DNA of 64,000 nucleotides, taken from Dirofilaria immitis (Eukaryota; Nematoda; Chromadorea; Rhabditida; Onchocercidae). The DNA is taken from assembly GCA_024305405.1 (NCBI GenBank), contig JAKNDB010000087.1, forward strand, positions 2,046,001 through 2,110,000, in the 5' to 3' direction. The first letter of the stretch is position 1. Every line of letters begins with the position of its first letter. Made by a program: the position numbers and the translations under genes. Shown one piece after another: positions 12,792 to 25,229 of this stretch. The notes below the pieces were generated by a model. That model saw only the letters and a program-made list of their open reading frames with translations, searched no databases and was not told where the DNA came from.

Positions 12792-15687
12792 ATGTCCAAT
12801 TTAAATCGACAAGAGCAAACAAATGGTATAAATGTTGTTAATGGTGATGGAAGTATATTCTATCCTAAATTAAGCGGCATCTCAACCACTACATCACCAT
12901 TATCACTACCAACAACCTTAACTAATCAGACGTGAGTTTGAAGTTGAGAGAATTCAAGAAAAAATTTCTTAAAGAAATAAATATCAACTAAAAAATTAGC
13001 TTATTCAAAGTTCCAAATATTTTTAATATTCAAATTTCCATTGGCAAAATGATTTTTGGACTTAAGAGCGAATTCAGGCTTAAGATGCTTCAAGTTAGAA
13101 GTATCAAAGAATGCATTGGGAATTTTTTAGAATCTGATGTTATAAAATATAAGTTTATAGATTATTTTTATAACAAAAAAATGATAAGATAAAAATTCAG
13201 TTTCCAAAAACTGAGAATTTTCCACAAATAGATTTTTATTTGTGATCCATGAATTGAAATATCAAAATAGATTTTTAGTTGTGATCGGTAAATTCAAATT
13301 TAGAAATAAATTGTTGGTTAAACTACAGGCCAATTTTGGATAAAAATTTGTAAATTTTGTTAAAGATTAAATCTAAAATGTAAAATTGTTAGATTTCCGA
13401 ATACTCCTATAATTCTATACAATTTTTATATTATAAATTAAACTTGTCAAAGTTATATATCTTTGAACGAAGGATATAAAATTGTGATATTAAATGATTT
13501 TTGTTTTGCTTATGTTATAAATAAAATATTATTATTAATACCGGATTATCTCAAATTATCCTTGTTCTTGCATATCAGACTGTACGAGAACTATAATTTG
13601 AAATGGGACGAAGCTTCATTGGAGCAGAGAATAGCAGCCATGAAATTGGAAACTCAAAAACAGTTACTCAATGAATTTATGCTTCGAAAAGCTCAATTGC
13701 AAAATGCTCCTCTAACTTATCCGACTGAAATTCACGTCAGTAATTATTATATACTTTTCTTATCTTACTAAAATAATAAATAATACATGAGAATGGATTA
13801 GAAAACGTGAAATTTAATTAAATCAAAAAGAAAGTTATAGAAAAATTTTTTCAAAAATCTATGGAACATTTTAGCTTCGTACAACAAAAGTACCAAATCA
13901 ACGAAATCGTGAATTATATAAAACAGCATTATGCGATTTTTGGAGCGCCGGAATACCATGTCGATTCGGCGAACGTTGTTGGTTAGCGCAAATATTTTTT
14001 TATTTTAATTATTAATAAAATAGGATATAAATGGGAACTTAAAATGATAAAATCTTCATTACAATATATTAGCATTGTAATATTATATCACCAAAATACT
14101 TTAATTACAATTTCAGGTTTGCACATGGACCACATGAGCTTCGTATTGCACGTTTTGTTTATCCTGGTTTGAATCCATATGATTATGAAGTTCGTATGAC
14201 CTCTCCAAATACACTGTCGTCGCCTTATGGACGAGTAAGTTTTTTTAGGAGTTTTATGAAATTTTTTTCTCAAAATTTCAAAAATTTAAAATTTGAAAAT
14301 AAAATTCAAAACCGAAGAATTCGATTTTTTCAGCGTTTCTGGAATTTGGAACAAAATTATCCGGTAGCTAATGTACAACCTACACCTACGACAATGACAC
14401 CAATGGGTCAAAATGTACCAATCGGTTATGAACGTAAACTTCATCACATATCTCCGACCCATGAGAATGTGGTTAGATATTTTGAAGTTTGAAAATTCTT
14501 ATACTGAAAATATCATGATTATCTTCAGATTCTCAAATTATTAATTTTAGAATCCAAAAAATTGGCGTACAACACAACGTGGTATATCGGATGGTGATTC
14601 TGGTATCGGAAGTACAGGTACTAATAATTCACCAGAAGTAAACGCAAAATATGTAAGTCTTAGTTGCTTAATTTCAAGGAATTTAGCATATAATAATAAG
14701 AAAAATTATAATAAACAATTTTCAATTATAATAATTAAATTTTTCAAAATTATTTTTACGTCAAAAACTTAATATTTAATTGTAAGTCAATCAAAATTTT
14801 TAATAAATATAATAGTTTTTTAATAAACTGTTGAATAACTTCTTTATTTCTGCTGACATCTGCGTAATTCGCTCGTCTAGCTTGCGTTTTTATCTCGCAT
14901 TAATCGAATCTGCGATCCCTTCTATTTGCGCTAAATGAAGCTTGCAGTTTAGAAAAGCCCAAGCAAAAATTCCGCTTGGCTCCTAAGCTTAATTGGAGTA
15001 AATTCAAAAGGTATAAAATGTATTTCAGAGAGAAAATTTGGATAGTACAAATTATCAGTTTATGCCATTTCAAGAACCATCGTTAACCAATGAAAGTAGA
15101 GTGATACCACCATATTTGGTTGGTTTCTATGATTGTTTACATTTTGATATTCTCCAATTCTTGTTCTGTCAAGGGAAGAAGATCAGTTATCTGTGATTTT
15201 TGAAATCATATTTTTTTTTAATAAGCTATTTAGGTGTTTCGTATACTATCTAAAGAATGGTATACTTCGAAATGGTAGAAAGAAATGACATAAATTAAAT
15301 TATTGAATACTTCTAGTTACGTCCGTTAGATACGTTGGCAAATCGAGAGCAAACAAATTTTTCAAGAAACGAAGCATATAATTATTGGTTAAGTACTGGA
15401 GCGGTACAATCAGATGATATACAGTTATCATCAGGTTTAGAACAGGTTAGATCAACATTGCAATAAATTAACTTATTGATCATATTTAATTCGGATAAAC
15501 ATATGAATTTAATGATATAATTATTTACTTTTAGATGAGCTGGTGGCCTGATACAATTAGCAATACATATCCATTTATTAATCGTCCACACCAAAATATT
15601 CAATCTAATCATAATGCGATAGGATCAATGGATGAACAATGCTATTCGATAGGTATTGAACCAAAAATTGACAAAATTGAAACTTAA
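12792..15687 (+). CDS. Single CCCH (Tis11-type) zinc-finger RNA-binding protein
   Basis: Nine exons with matching phases: 12792-12931, 13579-13735, 13875-13981, 14117-14234, 14334-14471, 14551-14652, 15029-15118, 15317-15445 and 15535-15687; about 377 residues with no frame break. The third and fourth exons encode a C-x8-C-x5-C-x3-H finger, preceded by the RELYKTALC lead-in and followed by GPHELR, the features of tristetraprolin-type fingers that bind U-rich 3' UTR elements. Only one finger is present; POS-1, MEX-5, OMA-1 and PIE-1 of C. elegans have two. The N-terminus is polar with a helical stretch (WDEASLEQRIAAMKLETQKQ); the C-terminal half is Asn/Ser/Pro-rich and probably disordered. A role in germline or early-embryo mRNA control is inferred from the family, not shown. 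The ATG at 12792 gives a clean in-frame first exon. Confidence 0.85.
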
Positions 15688-17122
15688 TCTCATCTCTCTC
15701 GGTATTAGAGCTAATGGACATCGTATCGATTTGTAAATATTTTTATCATTGTTATTTATCAATTTTTTTCTTTTTTTTCACATCCTTCTGACATTTGCAA
15801 GTTTGGAAAGTTTATTATGATTGTTTTTGTTGAAAGAAATCTTTCCAAACAACTGCTCTTTGCTATTTTCATGTACTTCGATATTTCTTATGCATTTTCA
15901 TTTTGCTATATGATCGTTATTCTCCTACTTTTGCATTTATGAATTTTAATCATAGGCCATTTTCGAAAATGTAAATTCAATCTTTTTTAATCTTACTTCA
16001 ACAATTCATTGAAATATTTCGTAATGTCAAAGTCAACCATGAAAAAATCTAACATGACCTATGGCCCTCTGCTACTATCGATTAGTAGCATATTGAACTA
16101 ACAGCAATTTTTTTCTAAATACATTAGTCAAACGCTAAATAACCAAATAGTTGCAAAGAAATGCCAATATTGGTACAGAAACTTAAATTTTTGTTTGTAA
16201 AAAGACAAAAATATACAAATATTATTGTTGTTATTGTTGTACAAATAGATATTACTTTGTTGTTATTGTAAATATGAATTAGAAATTCACTTCAATGAAT
16301 ACTGTAAAATAGACGTTATTTGTAGAGGCCTATATGAAGATATATGTATTCCTCTATTTTTTTCTTAAATGTATTTTTTCATATATTTCTTAGAAACTTG
16401 GGAATAATTTCTGAAGTTTTCTGGGTATGCATATTATATGTAGTATAGTGATATATACATTATATGGACTAGTTATATTATATGTTATGCTATTCAACAT
16501 TATATCAACAAAGTTTATCAATATTTTGTTGTACATTTACAGGATCAGTTTATTTTACTCTCTCGATGTAACGAAGTTAAAGTTGGGAATATTGCAGGAG
16601 CGGAAAAGACAGATTAGTAAATTTACCATATCTTGGAAAATTTGAGAATATAGCCAACTATAAATGGAAATTCTATCAAATGCATGAAAAACAAATAAAA
16701 ATCCCCAACAATAGATCACATTAGAAACACAATCACGCATTTGATGTTCCGTTTACCGGCCTATTAAGCTAGATTTGTGTCATAAAATAATTATCGAAAT
16801 ATTTTTTATCAAAAACTGGTAAAGAAGCAATACAAATAAATAACATAAAAAAATAAAACAAGATTGCAGTCCACCAAGCAGATAATTTTTTATATTGCGG
16901 ATCGCTTTGCAAAATGAGTAGGATAATAATAAAATAAATCAAGTTTACTCCTTTTTAAGTATTTTAGGACTTAAAAAGTCAATTCAGATATTGCTGGATT
17001 TTTCTACACAAGACGATGGAAATAACAAGCACAGATTTCACCTAATGATACATCATACTTGTAAAGCACATATAATTATGAAAATGTGAAAAGTTAAATA
17101 TTGTTCGTTATATCAAGAAGAC
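15688..17122. other. Convergent 3' regions of the CCCH gene and CSN3
   Basis: Holds the 3' UTRs of two genes that point at each other. No coding exon. TGTAAATA occurs at 15732-15739 and 16267-16274 on the + strand, matching the PUF-protein binding consensus TGTANATA. Confidence 0.55.
15732..16274 (+). promoter_or_regulatory. Two candidate PUF-binding elements in the CCCH 3' UTR
   Basis: TGTAAATA at 15732-15739 and 16267-16274. PUF/FBF proteins bind TGTANATA-like sites in germline 3' UTRs. In DNA this AT-rich, one such 8-mer every few kilobases is expected by chance, so support is modest. Confidence 0.25.
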
Positions 17123-20100
17123 TTAATCAATCATATCCATGGGTCTACCTGCTGCTGATTCGATATCACCAACATTAACGTTAGGCATGAAAACAGAACC
17201 TGGATGTCCCAAACCTTCATCTGGAGGGATTGTTGAAGTTCCCGAGCTAATGTTGGTCGCCCAACACGTGAAATATAAGATGGATTGACGCGAATTCGAT
17301 TGTCGAACTGTTTCATTAAAGCATCCAACTTGTATATAAAACTTGCAATCTTATCCACTTCATGCTCATCTGCTTCCGTCTAAAAAAAATGCTTTATTAT
17401 TTAGATTATTGCATTAATTGACAAACATACTGGTTAATTAGAGCGGTAGGACTTACTGAAACATAATAAATTTTAAGCTATTTATAGTAAAATTTCTTTT
17501 AATAATTTTGAGTTATTTGTAGCAATATATAGAGTGAACAAAAATATTCAACAAACCTTCATTTCATCGAAATAAACAATGCCCTGCTTCTTGTCGATGC
17601 GAACATTAATTTTCCATCCCGGCCCATATCACGAAGATACAGTTCAGCATGATCATTGTCATCTAAATAGCACCGTCGTGCTACATCCGATAGAGAAATC
17701 GATACGAAACACTAGATAAAAAGTTTTCTATCAATTAAGAATCAAAAGTAGAATATTTTAAAAGATTCGAAATAGAGCTAACACGGCTCTTCCGGAAACC
17801 TTTTCCTGCTATCGCATATGTCTTGATTTTCTTAATTTAACTTATTTCAAAAGTTCTTTGACAGTGATATGGGCTTATAAATATAAAACGGAAATAGGAC
17901 ATTCTTTTAATCCCTAGTTTTTCTATCAATTTCATGGCCAAAAATTGCTCTTATATACTTATTTTTCGATCGATCAACAGAGGTCTTATATGCTTATTTT
18001 TGATCGACCAACTGTTTCATTATCACCTTTTTCTTTATATTTTGATAGACACATGTCTTGTCTGAAGATTCAGAACAAAAGCTTCCCCTCCCTAAAACAA
18101 ACACAGTGAAAAGAAACACTTGAAGCTATAGAACTCTTAACTAGAAATTGACCATGACATTTTGACAAATCTATTTGAAAAAAAACCAACTTGAGTTAGC
18201 TTTTTAATTGAATTTTCACGAATACTTCTAACTACAAGTTTCACCAAGCCAACAGTTTTGTCCTGCAAAGAATATAAATTAGATATAATTAATAAGGAAA
18301 CTGGAAATAAATGATACAAAGATTTTTCTGTCAAATTTCGCCCCAAATTATTTTCAAAAAGAATTTTTCTTTCACTAATTCTCAATAAAAAGAGAATTAA
18401 AACATCTGGAATAGAACACAGAAAATCTAAAGTTTCTGTGCGGTCATCAATATTACGTGATAAGTACATGACAAAGTACAGTGAGATTGGCTGATTTTGA
18501 AAAAAGGCTGTTAAATCTTTGTCTTTTCCAGAAATCTGTGATAAAAAATTACTTATAAATAAATACCTTTTCGAAGATAACATAATGTGCTTCCAGATAT
18601 TCAAGCATCGCACTAGCTTTATCGAAATTCTCTTCTTCATTATCACATATCTTTTCCAACGCCGAATAATCTGAACAAAGTGGAACAATGCTGCGAGCCA
18701 TAACTGGCGATCGATAATTGGACAAACGAAGTGTTTTTCCATATAGGTATAACGACAAGAGCACATATATCTGTAAATTTACAAGGAAATTATGAAAAAT
18801 TTATACAAATCTTACCTCGGAACTTAACCTAGACCTATTGCAGCGTAACTATGACTGAAGGATGTTCGAGAATGATGAAAAATGTTATTCCGAAATCTGT
18901 CAAAAATAACAAAATATATAATGAATTAGTTACATTTTAATAAACAAGTTATAGCCAATGTGATAATAGTATATTAGCTAACTTTACGACGTTAATCTGG
19001 AAAAATAACTTTGTAAGCTCGAACTACTATAGCGCTAGGAGCGATTGCTGGCACGCAACATGCTTTCTGCATCATCGCAAATGCTTCTTCGTAACGACCC
19101 AGAACCGCATAAAGCAAACCACCGTAGTAGAAATATAAGAGTACCCATTTTGGATCCATGTAAGGCCCTGTTTGATTCGCAGTCTGAAATCGAGATAATA
19201 CATAAATTAAATTATATGCAGCATATCATATATCTCTGTTTTTATAAATGCTAAAATTTTCGAAATTTAAAGCTACGCGATCCATGCAATATAGCAAATC
19301 TTGTATTGTTACTTTGAATACTATCAGATTTCTAGAAAATGTTGAAAATAAAGATCACATTGATAAGTAATTTAAATTGTACGAACTTCCTTAAATATTT
19401 TTGATACAGCAATGTGTAAGAAAGGAATGGCGGGATCATGTATACGAGCTTTAAGGCACAAACAAAAAGACATGGATGCAACGAAGTAATGACGTTCTTT
19501 TCATCTTTTACTAATACATTGATTGCATTTGAAAGGAGCATGATACCACGAGTTGGCTGCAAATTTCACGCTATAATCATTTTTGAAGATTTTATTCTCA
19601 TAGCACAATAATGCGAGAAGATCCAACAGTCTTAGTTTTTGGTTAAGACTGAAGTTTTTGGTTTTGGTTAAGACACTATAACTAAGTGTAATGCATCATC
19701 TAACGATAGCGTGATTCCGTGCTCATTTTCCAGCAATTATTTCAGTCCATCATTACCGTCCAGTATTTTTCTAATATTAGCGTTCCAAATCAGCGTAAAT
19801 CAATTATCGTTATCTTTTCCTCTCCTTTCCCTACTAGTGCAAAAGTCGCAATTTTATAGGATAGTGGTGCAAAAAAACTCAATAATACAGCTATAATATT
19901 AAATATACCTTGTTGATTTGTAGAAGGCAATATTCGTATACCTTCCGAAAAAGTAACACATCTGAAAACTAGAAACGATGACATATAATATTTAATTTTA
20001 ATGTATCAATAAAAAGAATTTCTGTTTTTAAGTTGAAAATATTGCGTGCTTCCCTAAATTAAGAAAGGATATAAATAAATAAACTTATGAAAATAAATTA

Positions 20101-21006
20101 CGTAAACCCACAGATATCAGGAATGAATGAGATCTGCATACTATCAAAAAATGGAACCATCGATTCCACCTGCGACAAAGTGCACTCGAACTATAAAGTA
20201 TAATTAAGACAAAATAGAACATCATTATTTTTAATAAAAAATAGATTTAATTCACCAGATGAATAATATGAACCAATTCACAAGAGTACACATCATTCCA
20301 TTTTTAGCGAAGATTTCTCTGCTAATCGACATTCTTAAATAAAAAAGCTACCGAAAGTTCACATATGAATTATAAAATTATGAAATCTGAAGTGAGGGGT
20401 TCCTCTTCTAAGTTACATGCTCATCATCAAATGCTAATTAAGCGATATATGAAAGTTTTTTAGCGTAAAAAACAAAAATAAGAATTTTCAGACGTAATAT
20501 GAAAAATCTGACCTTATCCTTTATACTGTCAGTATAAACCTGATTCATTTTAACGAACAATACCGATACAACTGACATTGAGTATCGATCAATGGTAAGT
20601 GTTTCTAATACACTATCCAAATGAGAAATATTCCGTTCCAGAACATCATAAATGGCTTTTCGATGAAGATCAGCCAATTCTCGCCATGAAGCTAAAACGC
20701 CTACTTCTGAGACCAATTAATAATGAACAAAAAAAACGGATTAGACAACTGATTGTACGTGAATTCAAGTTATAAAAACCCGTGAAGAACTTTTAAAAAC
20801 ACTTAAATTTCCATAATGATACATAACCTCCAATTATTAGATCTTTATTTGTATTTTCGGATCTAGGGATAGAGAATATAAATTGATTTGTAACATATCG
20901 GTACGCAACATGCACAGTATTGTGCGACAAATTTGAAATTCAACAACTTACCAGAAATAGTATGCCCCATAACTGCTTTCACAAATGTATCCAGCGTCCC
21001 CGCCAT
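17123..21006 (-). CDS. csn-3: COP9 signalosome complex subunit 3 (CSN3/COPS3)
   Basis: Ten exons on the minus strand, in gene order: 21006-20952, 20706-20513, 20190-about 20109, 19961-19909, 19556-19387, 19183-19010, 18770-18567, 18262-18191, 17711-17557 and 17379-17123. The product follows human COPS3 block by block: ERNISHLDSVLETL and VVSVLFVKMNQ; PTRGIMLLSNAINVLV; MDPKWVLLYFYYGGLLYA; IYVLLSLYLYGKTLRLSNY; the PCI/winged-helix region SIKKLTQ then SLSDVARR; KKQGIVYFDEMK; and DNRIRVNPSYISR near the end. Start and stop are clear (ATG 21006, TAA at 17125-17123). The complex removes NEDD8 from cullin ubiquitin ligases, and CSN3 is a scaffold subunit. At least three one-base losses break the frame (17241-17243, 17610-17613 and about 19448-19452). 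A fourth is likely between the third and fourth exons. The corrected C-terminus reads PPDEGLGHPGSVFMPNVNVG and ends in MDMID. Confidence 0.88.
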
Positions 21007-21494
21007 ACTTCGAATGGATTAATTATCACTTAAATGAATTATGACTTAATCAGTGCATTGAAAAATTTGTTTCTAGAAAGTACTCGAGAATGGAGTTAAA
21101 ATCTCGACAAAATTGTCTAACCGGTTGAACAATTTTATCGAATCTTTAACCCTATTTCTTGAGCATTTTGTTTTTATTAAATTCTAAATCAACTCTTGCA
21201 ATTCTTATAATAAAGGATTGAAAGTATCTATGATTCTGAAAATTTTTCGACTGGAAATTACGGAACTGAACAAATATTCGGCATGATATTTATTCGTCTT
21301 CCTACGAACCTTCAATTACGAAAGTACTTCAACTCTAAACATAAAAAAATAAATATTATGCTTTGTGTATAAACAAAATAAAAAACAGACATAGAAAGCA
21401 ATTAAATTTTATCACTAATGAATCAAATTACTCCATACGAAGATGACAAAAATCTACAAAAGACAATATTCCTAGAGAATCAGATATAATACGG
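21007..21494 (-). other. Intergenic region of a possible ATP synthase d / CSN3 operon
   Basis: 488 bases between the corrected stop of ATP synthase d and the ATG of CSN3, same strand. The coding strand has several AATAAA-like and U-rich stretches, as expected between genes joined by trans-splicing. No SL2-like sequence would be encoded here, so this is context only. Confidence 0.35.
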
Positions 21495-23038
21495 TCATCT
21501 TCGAAGGTGCTCGGGAACTGGACGTGATCGATAATCCTTGTAGAGTTCTTGTAACTCTTGGAAATGCTCCGAGTATTTGTATTACCCCAACCCATTGTGA
21601 AACGTTCAATTGGCAAGCGAACATCGCGATGCACTTCGGGAAAGAATTTCGCATAATGCTCTGGTCGGAAGTGTTCAATTGGTGGCATATTTTCATATTT
21701 CGCTTTTATCTGCAAATTTTATGATGTTTAGAAATAAAAATGCTTCTGATTACAAAATGAAAAGGTAGTGTATTTAAAAATGACAAATAGAGATACTCTA
21801 AGATCAAATACGTATGCGATTTAAAAGTGGTATCGCAGTATAATAATTAATGCTAATGCTTTTGTAGTAATTAACGTTACCGAAAGAGACTTATCATAGT
21901 AAAACAATGTGTGAGATTATTTAGGGCGATAACTTACTTTAAAAATGAATAAAAATGGAAAGTTTGAAAAATTTACTTTTTTTCATCCTCTGCAGCATCT
22001 AGCAGTTTACGATTCAGAAAATCCATTTTGGTGGTAACATATTTTAAATAATCATCAATTTCCTAAATAGAATTCTTTTGAAAATCAAAAAATAAAAGTA
22101 GATATAATGATCAGAGATAAAAATTTCATCTAAAAATATCCAAAATTACTAAACACAAATCCTTAAAGATTCATTTAATATAGTCCTTAGATGCTAAAAG
22201 TAGTATGCTGAAAACAGATCTACTCCAAGATTCCCAAGATTTGATTAATATTTTCAACTCACATTTCCTATTTCTGCCATGAAGGTATTCGTTTTTCCTG
22301 AAGTATAAAGAATCTAATCTTTGGCATGTTTTTCAGTGAAGCAAAAACTAAAGATAGATACTTAATAAAAAAAAAAAAGTATACTTTTATGAATTGCTCT
22401 GGTACTGTATGAAATGGTATTTTGATTGCTTCATATTGCTTTTGCAATTTATCCAAAACAGCTGCATGCTCAGGCATTTGTTTCTTTAATTTGGCAAAAT
22501 CATATTTTGGCAATTCCGCAGGCTTAGACATCACAGTGCTTAAGTACTGATGGTGATGGTGCTAGAACATTCGAAATGACATTAAATGAAATATTCTTTG
22601 CTACAAAAATCAAATTAATTACATCAAAATTATAATGAAAATAAAATTTTAATCAAGCTGTTGATAAGTACTTAAATGCAAAAAGGCAGAGAGAAAGAAA
22701 GATTAAATGATATAATGGAGAATAAATAGTGACAAACAGAAATGATAACGACAAACAGCACGGCTTAAATTCAATTGCGTAATCATATAAAAAGAGTTAT
22801 GTAGTATTGCGGACAATGCAGCAAAGATTAATAATAATTAAAAATAAGAAGGAAAATATTATCATAATGACAGAATGAATTCTAAAGTGATAAGTTAGTT
22901 GGTAATCAATAAGACTTGCAAGAAAGAAAATCAAATACTTACAGCTAGAGCAGCAATTTCTTTACTGTGCTTCTTGCCGACCAGATCACTGACTGTTTTG
23001 AAATTTACAGCACTTTGGGTGAATCGTTTCGTAGCCAT
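21495..23038 (-). CDS. atp-5: Mitochondrial F1Fo ATP synthase subunit d
   Basis: Four minus-strand exons: 23038-22943, 22561-22385, 22062-21977 and 21709-21495. The N-terminus MATKRFTQSAVNFKTVSDLV resembles nematode ATP synthase d. The second exon has the DFAKLKKQMPEHAAVLDKLQ segment; the last has PPIEHFRPEHYAKFFPEVHR and ends HFQELQELYKDYRSRP then VPEHLRR. Subunit d belongs to the peripheral stalk holding F1 to Fo in the inner membrane. Two one-base losses are needed to read it: an A run at the exon 3/4 junction (21977-21983) and a G run at 21568-21571. The uncorrected last exon runs on to 21428 in a frame with no family resemblance. A conserved protein broken twice in this way argues for consensus errors. 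An in-frame His run opens exon 2 (HHHH), an oddity of this copy. Confidence 0.88.
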
Positions 23039-23318
23039 CGAGCGAAGCTGAAAAAAAAAGTGAAAGTAGACGTTAGATAAAAACAGAATACTCAATGCCA
23101 AAATGACTGAAACGATAGCCAGAAAAAAGACATTGCGGTAGAATAAGAACTAAAGAAATGGAAGGATCTGAAGATAAGCAGATTCCATGTAATCCGTCAG
23201 TAACTTTGGATACTTCCTTATATTTACAGCAGCAGAGGAAACTAAGAAACTGCGTTGCAAGTCTAGCCAATAATTACCGTCCGCTGTGAAACACTGGCCG
23301 GTCCTTTCTAATTCTGCA

Positions 23319-23548
23319 CGCTGCATTTAAGATTTAGTGACGTTGCGTGATACTATTACGCTTCACGTGTTTGAATGGAAAGTATGCTATTGAAAATGTG
23401 GTTCTGTTGCATGATTACATTTATATATACTTGAATGGAAAGTAGCTACGCCATTTAAGATGTAGCGACGTTACGTGATACTATTACGTTTTACGTGTTT
23501 GAATAGAGAATATAATATTGAAGATGCAGTCACGCTGCATGGTAATCA
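23319..23548. repeat. Diverged direct duplication (about 100 bp, period about 130 bp) upstream of ATP synthase d
   Basis: A segment starting near 23319 and one starting near 23449 share the order CATTTAAGAT, GTGACGTT or GCGACGTT, GTGATACTATTACG, CACGTGTTTGAAT or TACGTGTTTGAAT, and a run ending in a GCATG-containing block. A shorter piece with TGAATGGAAAGTA (near 23371 and 23431) suggests a partial third copy. It lies about 280 bases upstream of the ATP synthase d start codon, in its presumptive promoter. Confidence 0.75.
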
Positions 23549-25141
23549 CTACATATCTCGGAAGTTTATTATACAATGAAAAGTATTTCGCAGTAGTGAT
23601 TTTGGAAAGTTCGGGACTAATTAGCATATCGTTATAATGGTATGATATAAAAACTGTTTGCTTATTTTCCTTATCGGTTGATTTATACATTTTTCAAAGA
23701 ATGAATTTTACTAGTCAGCAAATACTTACGTACGTGTGTAAACTATGTGTAAATAAACATAGATATGCAATATGTTAATTTTTAGGAATGTCATATGATG
23801 ATATTGCAATTAAGTATATATATATATATATGTATGTTTATCTTTTAGAGATATAAACTGATATTATACTTTTCTTTTAGAATTCTTTTATTCAATATAC
23901 AAATATTTCAAGGTTTTTTTTTTTTTTTAATATGTAAACTCTTTTATCTAATAAACTTGATAGAAGTAGAAAATGAATGTATCTTTGATTATTTCAGATT
24001 GGAAATTAATTATCGAATTATAACGAATACAATATGATATTATGATGTATTGTTCTAATAGATATTGGCCAGCTATAAAGCTCTAAAGCTTTTCGAGATA
24101 AGATCAGAGATATAGTCTTATTATTTCAGTTCCTTCTATTCACAATTTAATTTCTCCCCTTTCCTTTACTGATTAATTTTTTTTCCGATTATGCTTCTTT
24201 AGCGGTGAAGATAATATGGAAGCATAATGTGATTTCATTTAACATTTTTCGAGAATATTTCTGTCTTTGATAAAATTTAGCTATGTTGAATGAGGCGAGT
24301 TTCATTTGACCTTTTTGAGAGTATTTCCATTTCGCTAATAAAATTTAGCGATGTTGAATGAAGTGAGAGCTTCTTTTTTTCAAGAAAGAAAAACTAAGTT
24401 TTACCAAAACATGTTTAAAAGATGGACATATTTCATTGAAAATTCTTTATGAAAATTCGAAATTATTATTGATAATTTCGTTTGATGATAAAATCGTAAG
24501 TCTGAATATATAAATAAACACATTTAGAATGGGATGCATTTGCTTTTTATTCATAATTTCAAATATTTTTTTCAACAGAGTAGTAGAAAAGAATCTTGAG
24601 ATTGTTTTATTATCACTCGATATAATAATTTTTATGACATCGTATGACGTTATATTGTCCGTAATGAATAATAATCAATAAATGTGGCATATCTAATTTA
24701 TTATATATTTTGTTGACAAATTTTGCATAAAATATTTTCCAAATTGTAGTTTTATTTTGTTCTGTTTTTTCTTTTGATGTATAAAACTTTTTTCTATGAA
24801 AAATTTAATTGATATCAATGGCAAAAATAGGCTAACTTATATTATTCCAATTTAATAATAAATAATATTTCATGCATTCTTTCCTTATTGATAACTTTAC
24901 GTCATTTGATAATGAAGAAGACGTAAAATTATTAGCACGATGATACGTGAACGTTATGCATAATCGAATATAAGTACATAATTAAAACTTAATCTATGCG
25001 CAATTAATCATTCTTTATTTCTCTATTTTCACAGAGAATGATTACATGAATGAGAAATAAACGAAATTTTCCCACATTTTTGCAAAAATAGAAAAGTCCC
25101 TCGAAATTTGTTGTTATTCGACAGCAGCAATTAGTGAAATG

Positions 25142-25174
25142 AGGAGGAGGACGGGGAATGGGGGAAGGAGGGGG
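25142..25174 (+). other. G-rich tract, possible G-quadruplex
   Basis: Runs of GGGG, GGGGG and GGGGG separated by 3-5 bases, preceded by three GG pairs, in otherwise AT-rich DNA. Compatible with a quadruplex on the + strand; not proven. Confidence 0.4.
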
Positions 25175-25229
25175 TCGATATTGGCTGTCCTCCTTTTTCC
25201 CACTTGTCCCCTTCCCTCTCTCTCTCTCC

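Noticed and set aside
18137..18766. 209-residue open frame on the minus strand
   Set aside because: It overlaps two true CSN3 exons but reads the upstream one in the wrong frame and runs through the intron between them; splice signals and COPS3 similarity favour the exon model.
20260..20338. Extra CSN3 exon between the second and third exons
   Set aside because: It has an acceptor-like AAG and a GTGAAT donor, but every in-phase reading contains stops, and exon 2 joins directly to the 20190 exon with family similarity across the junction.
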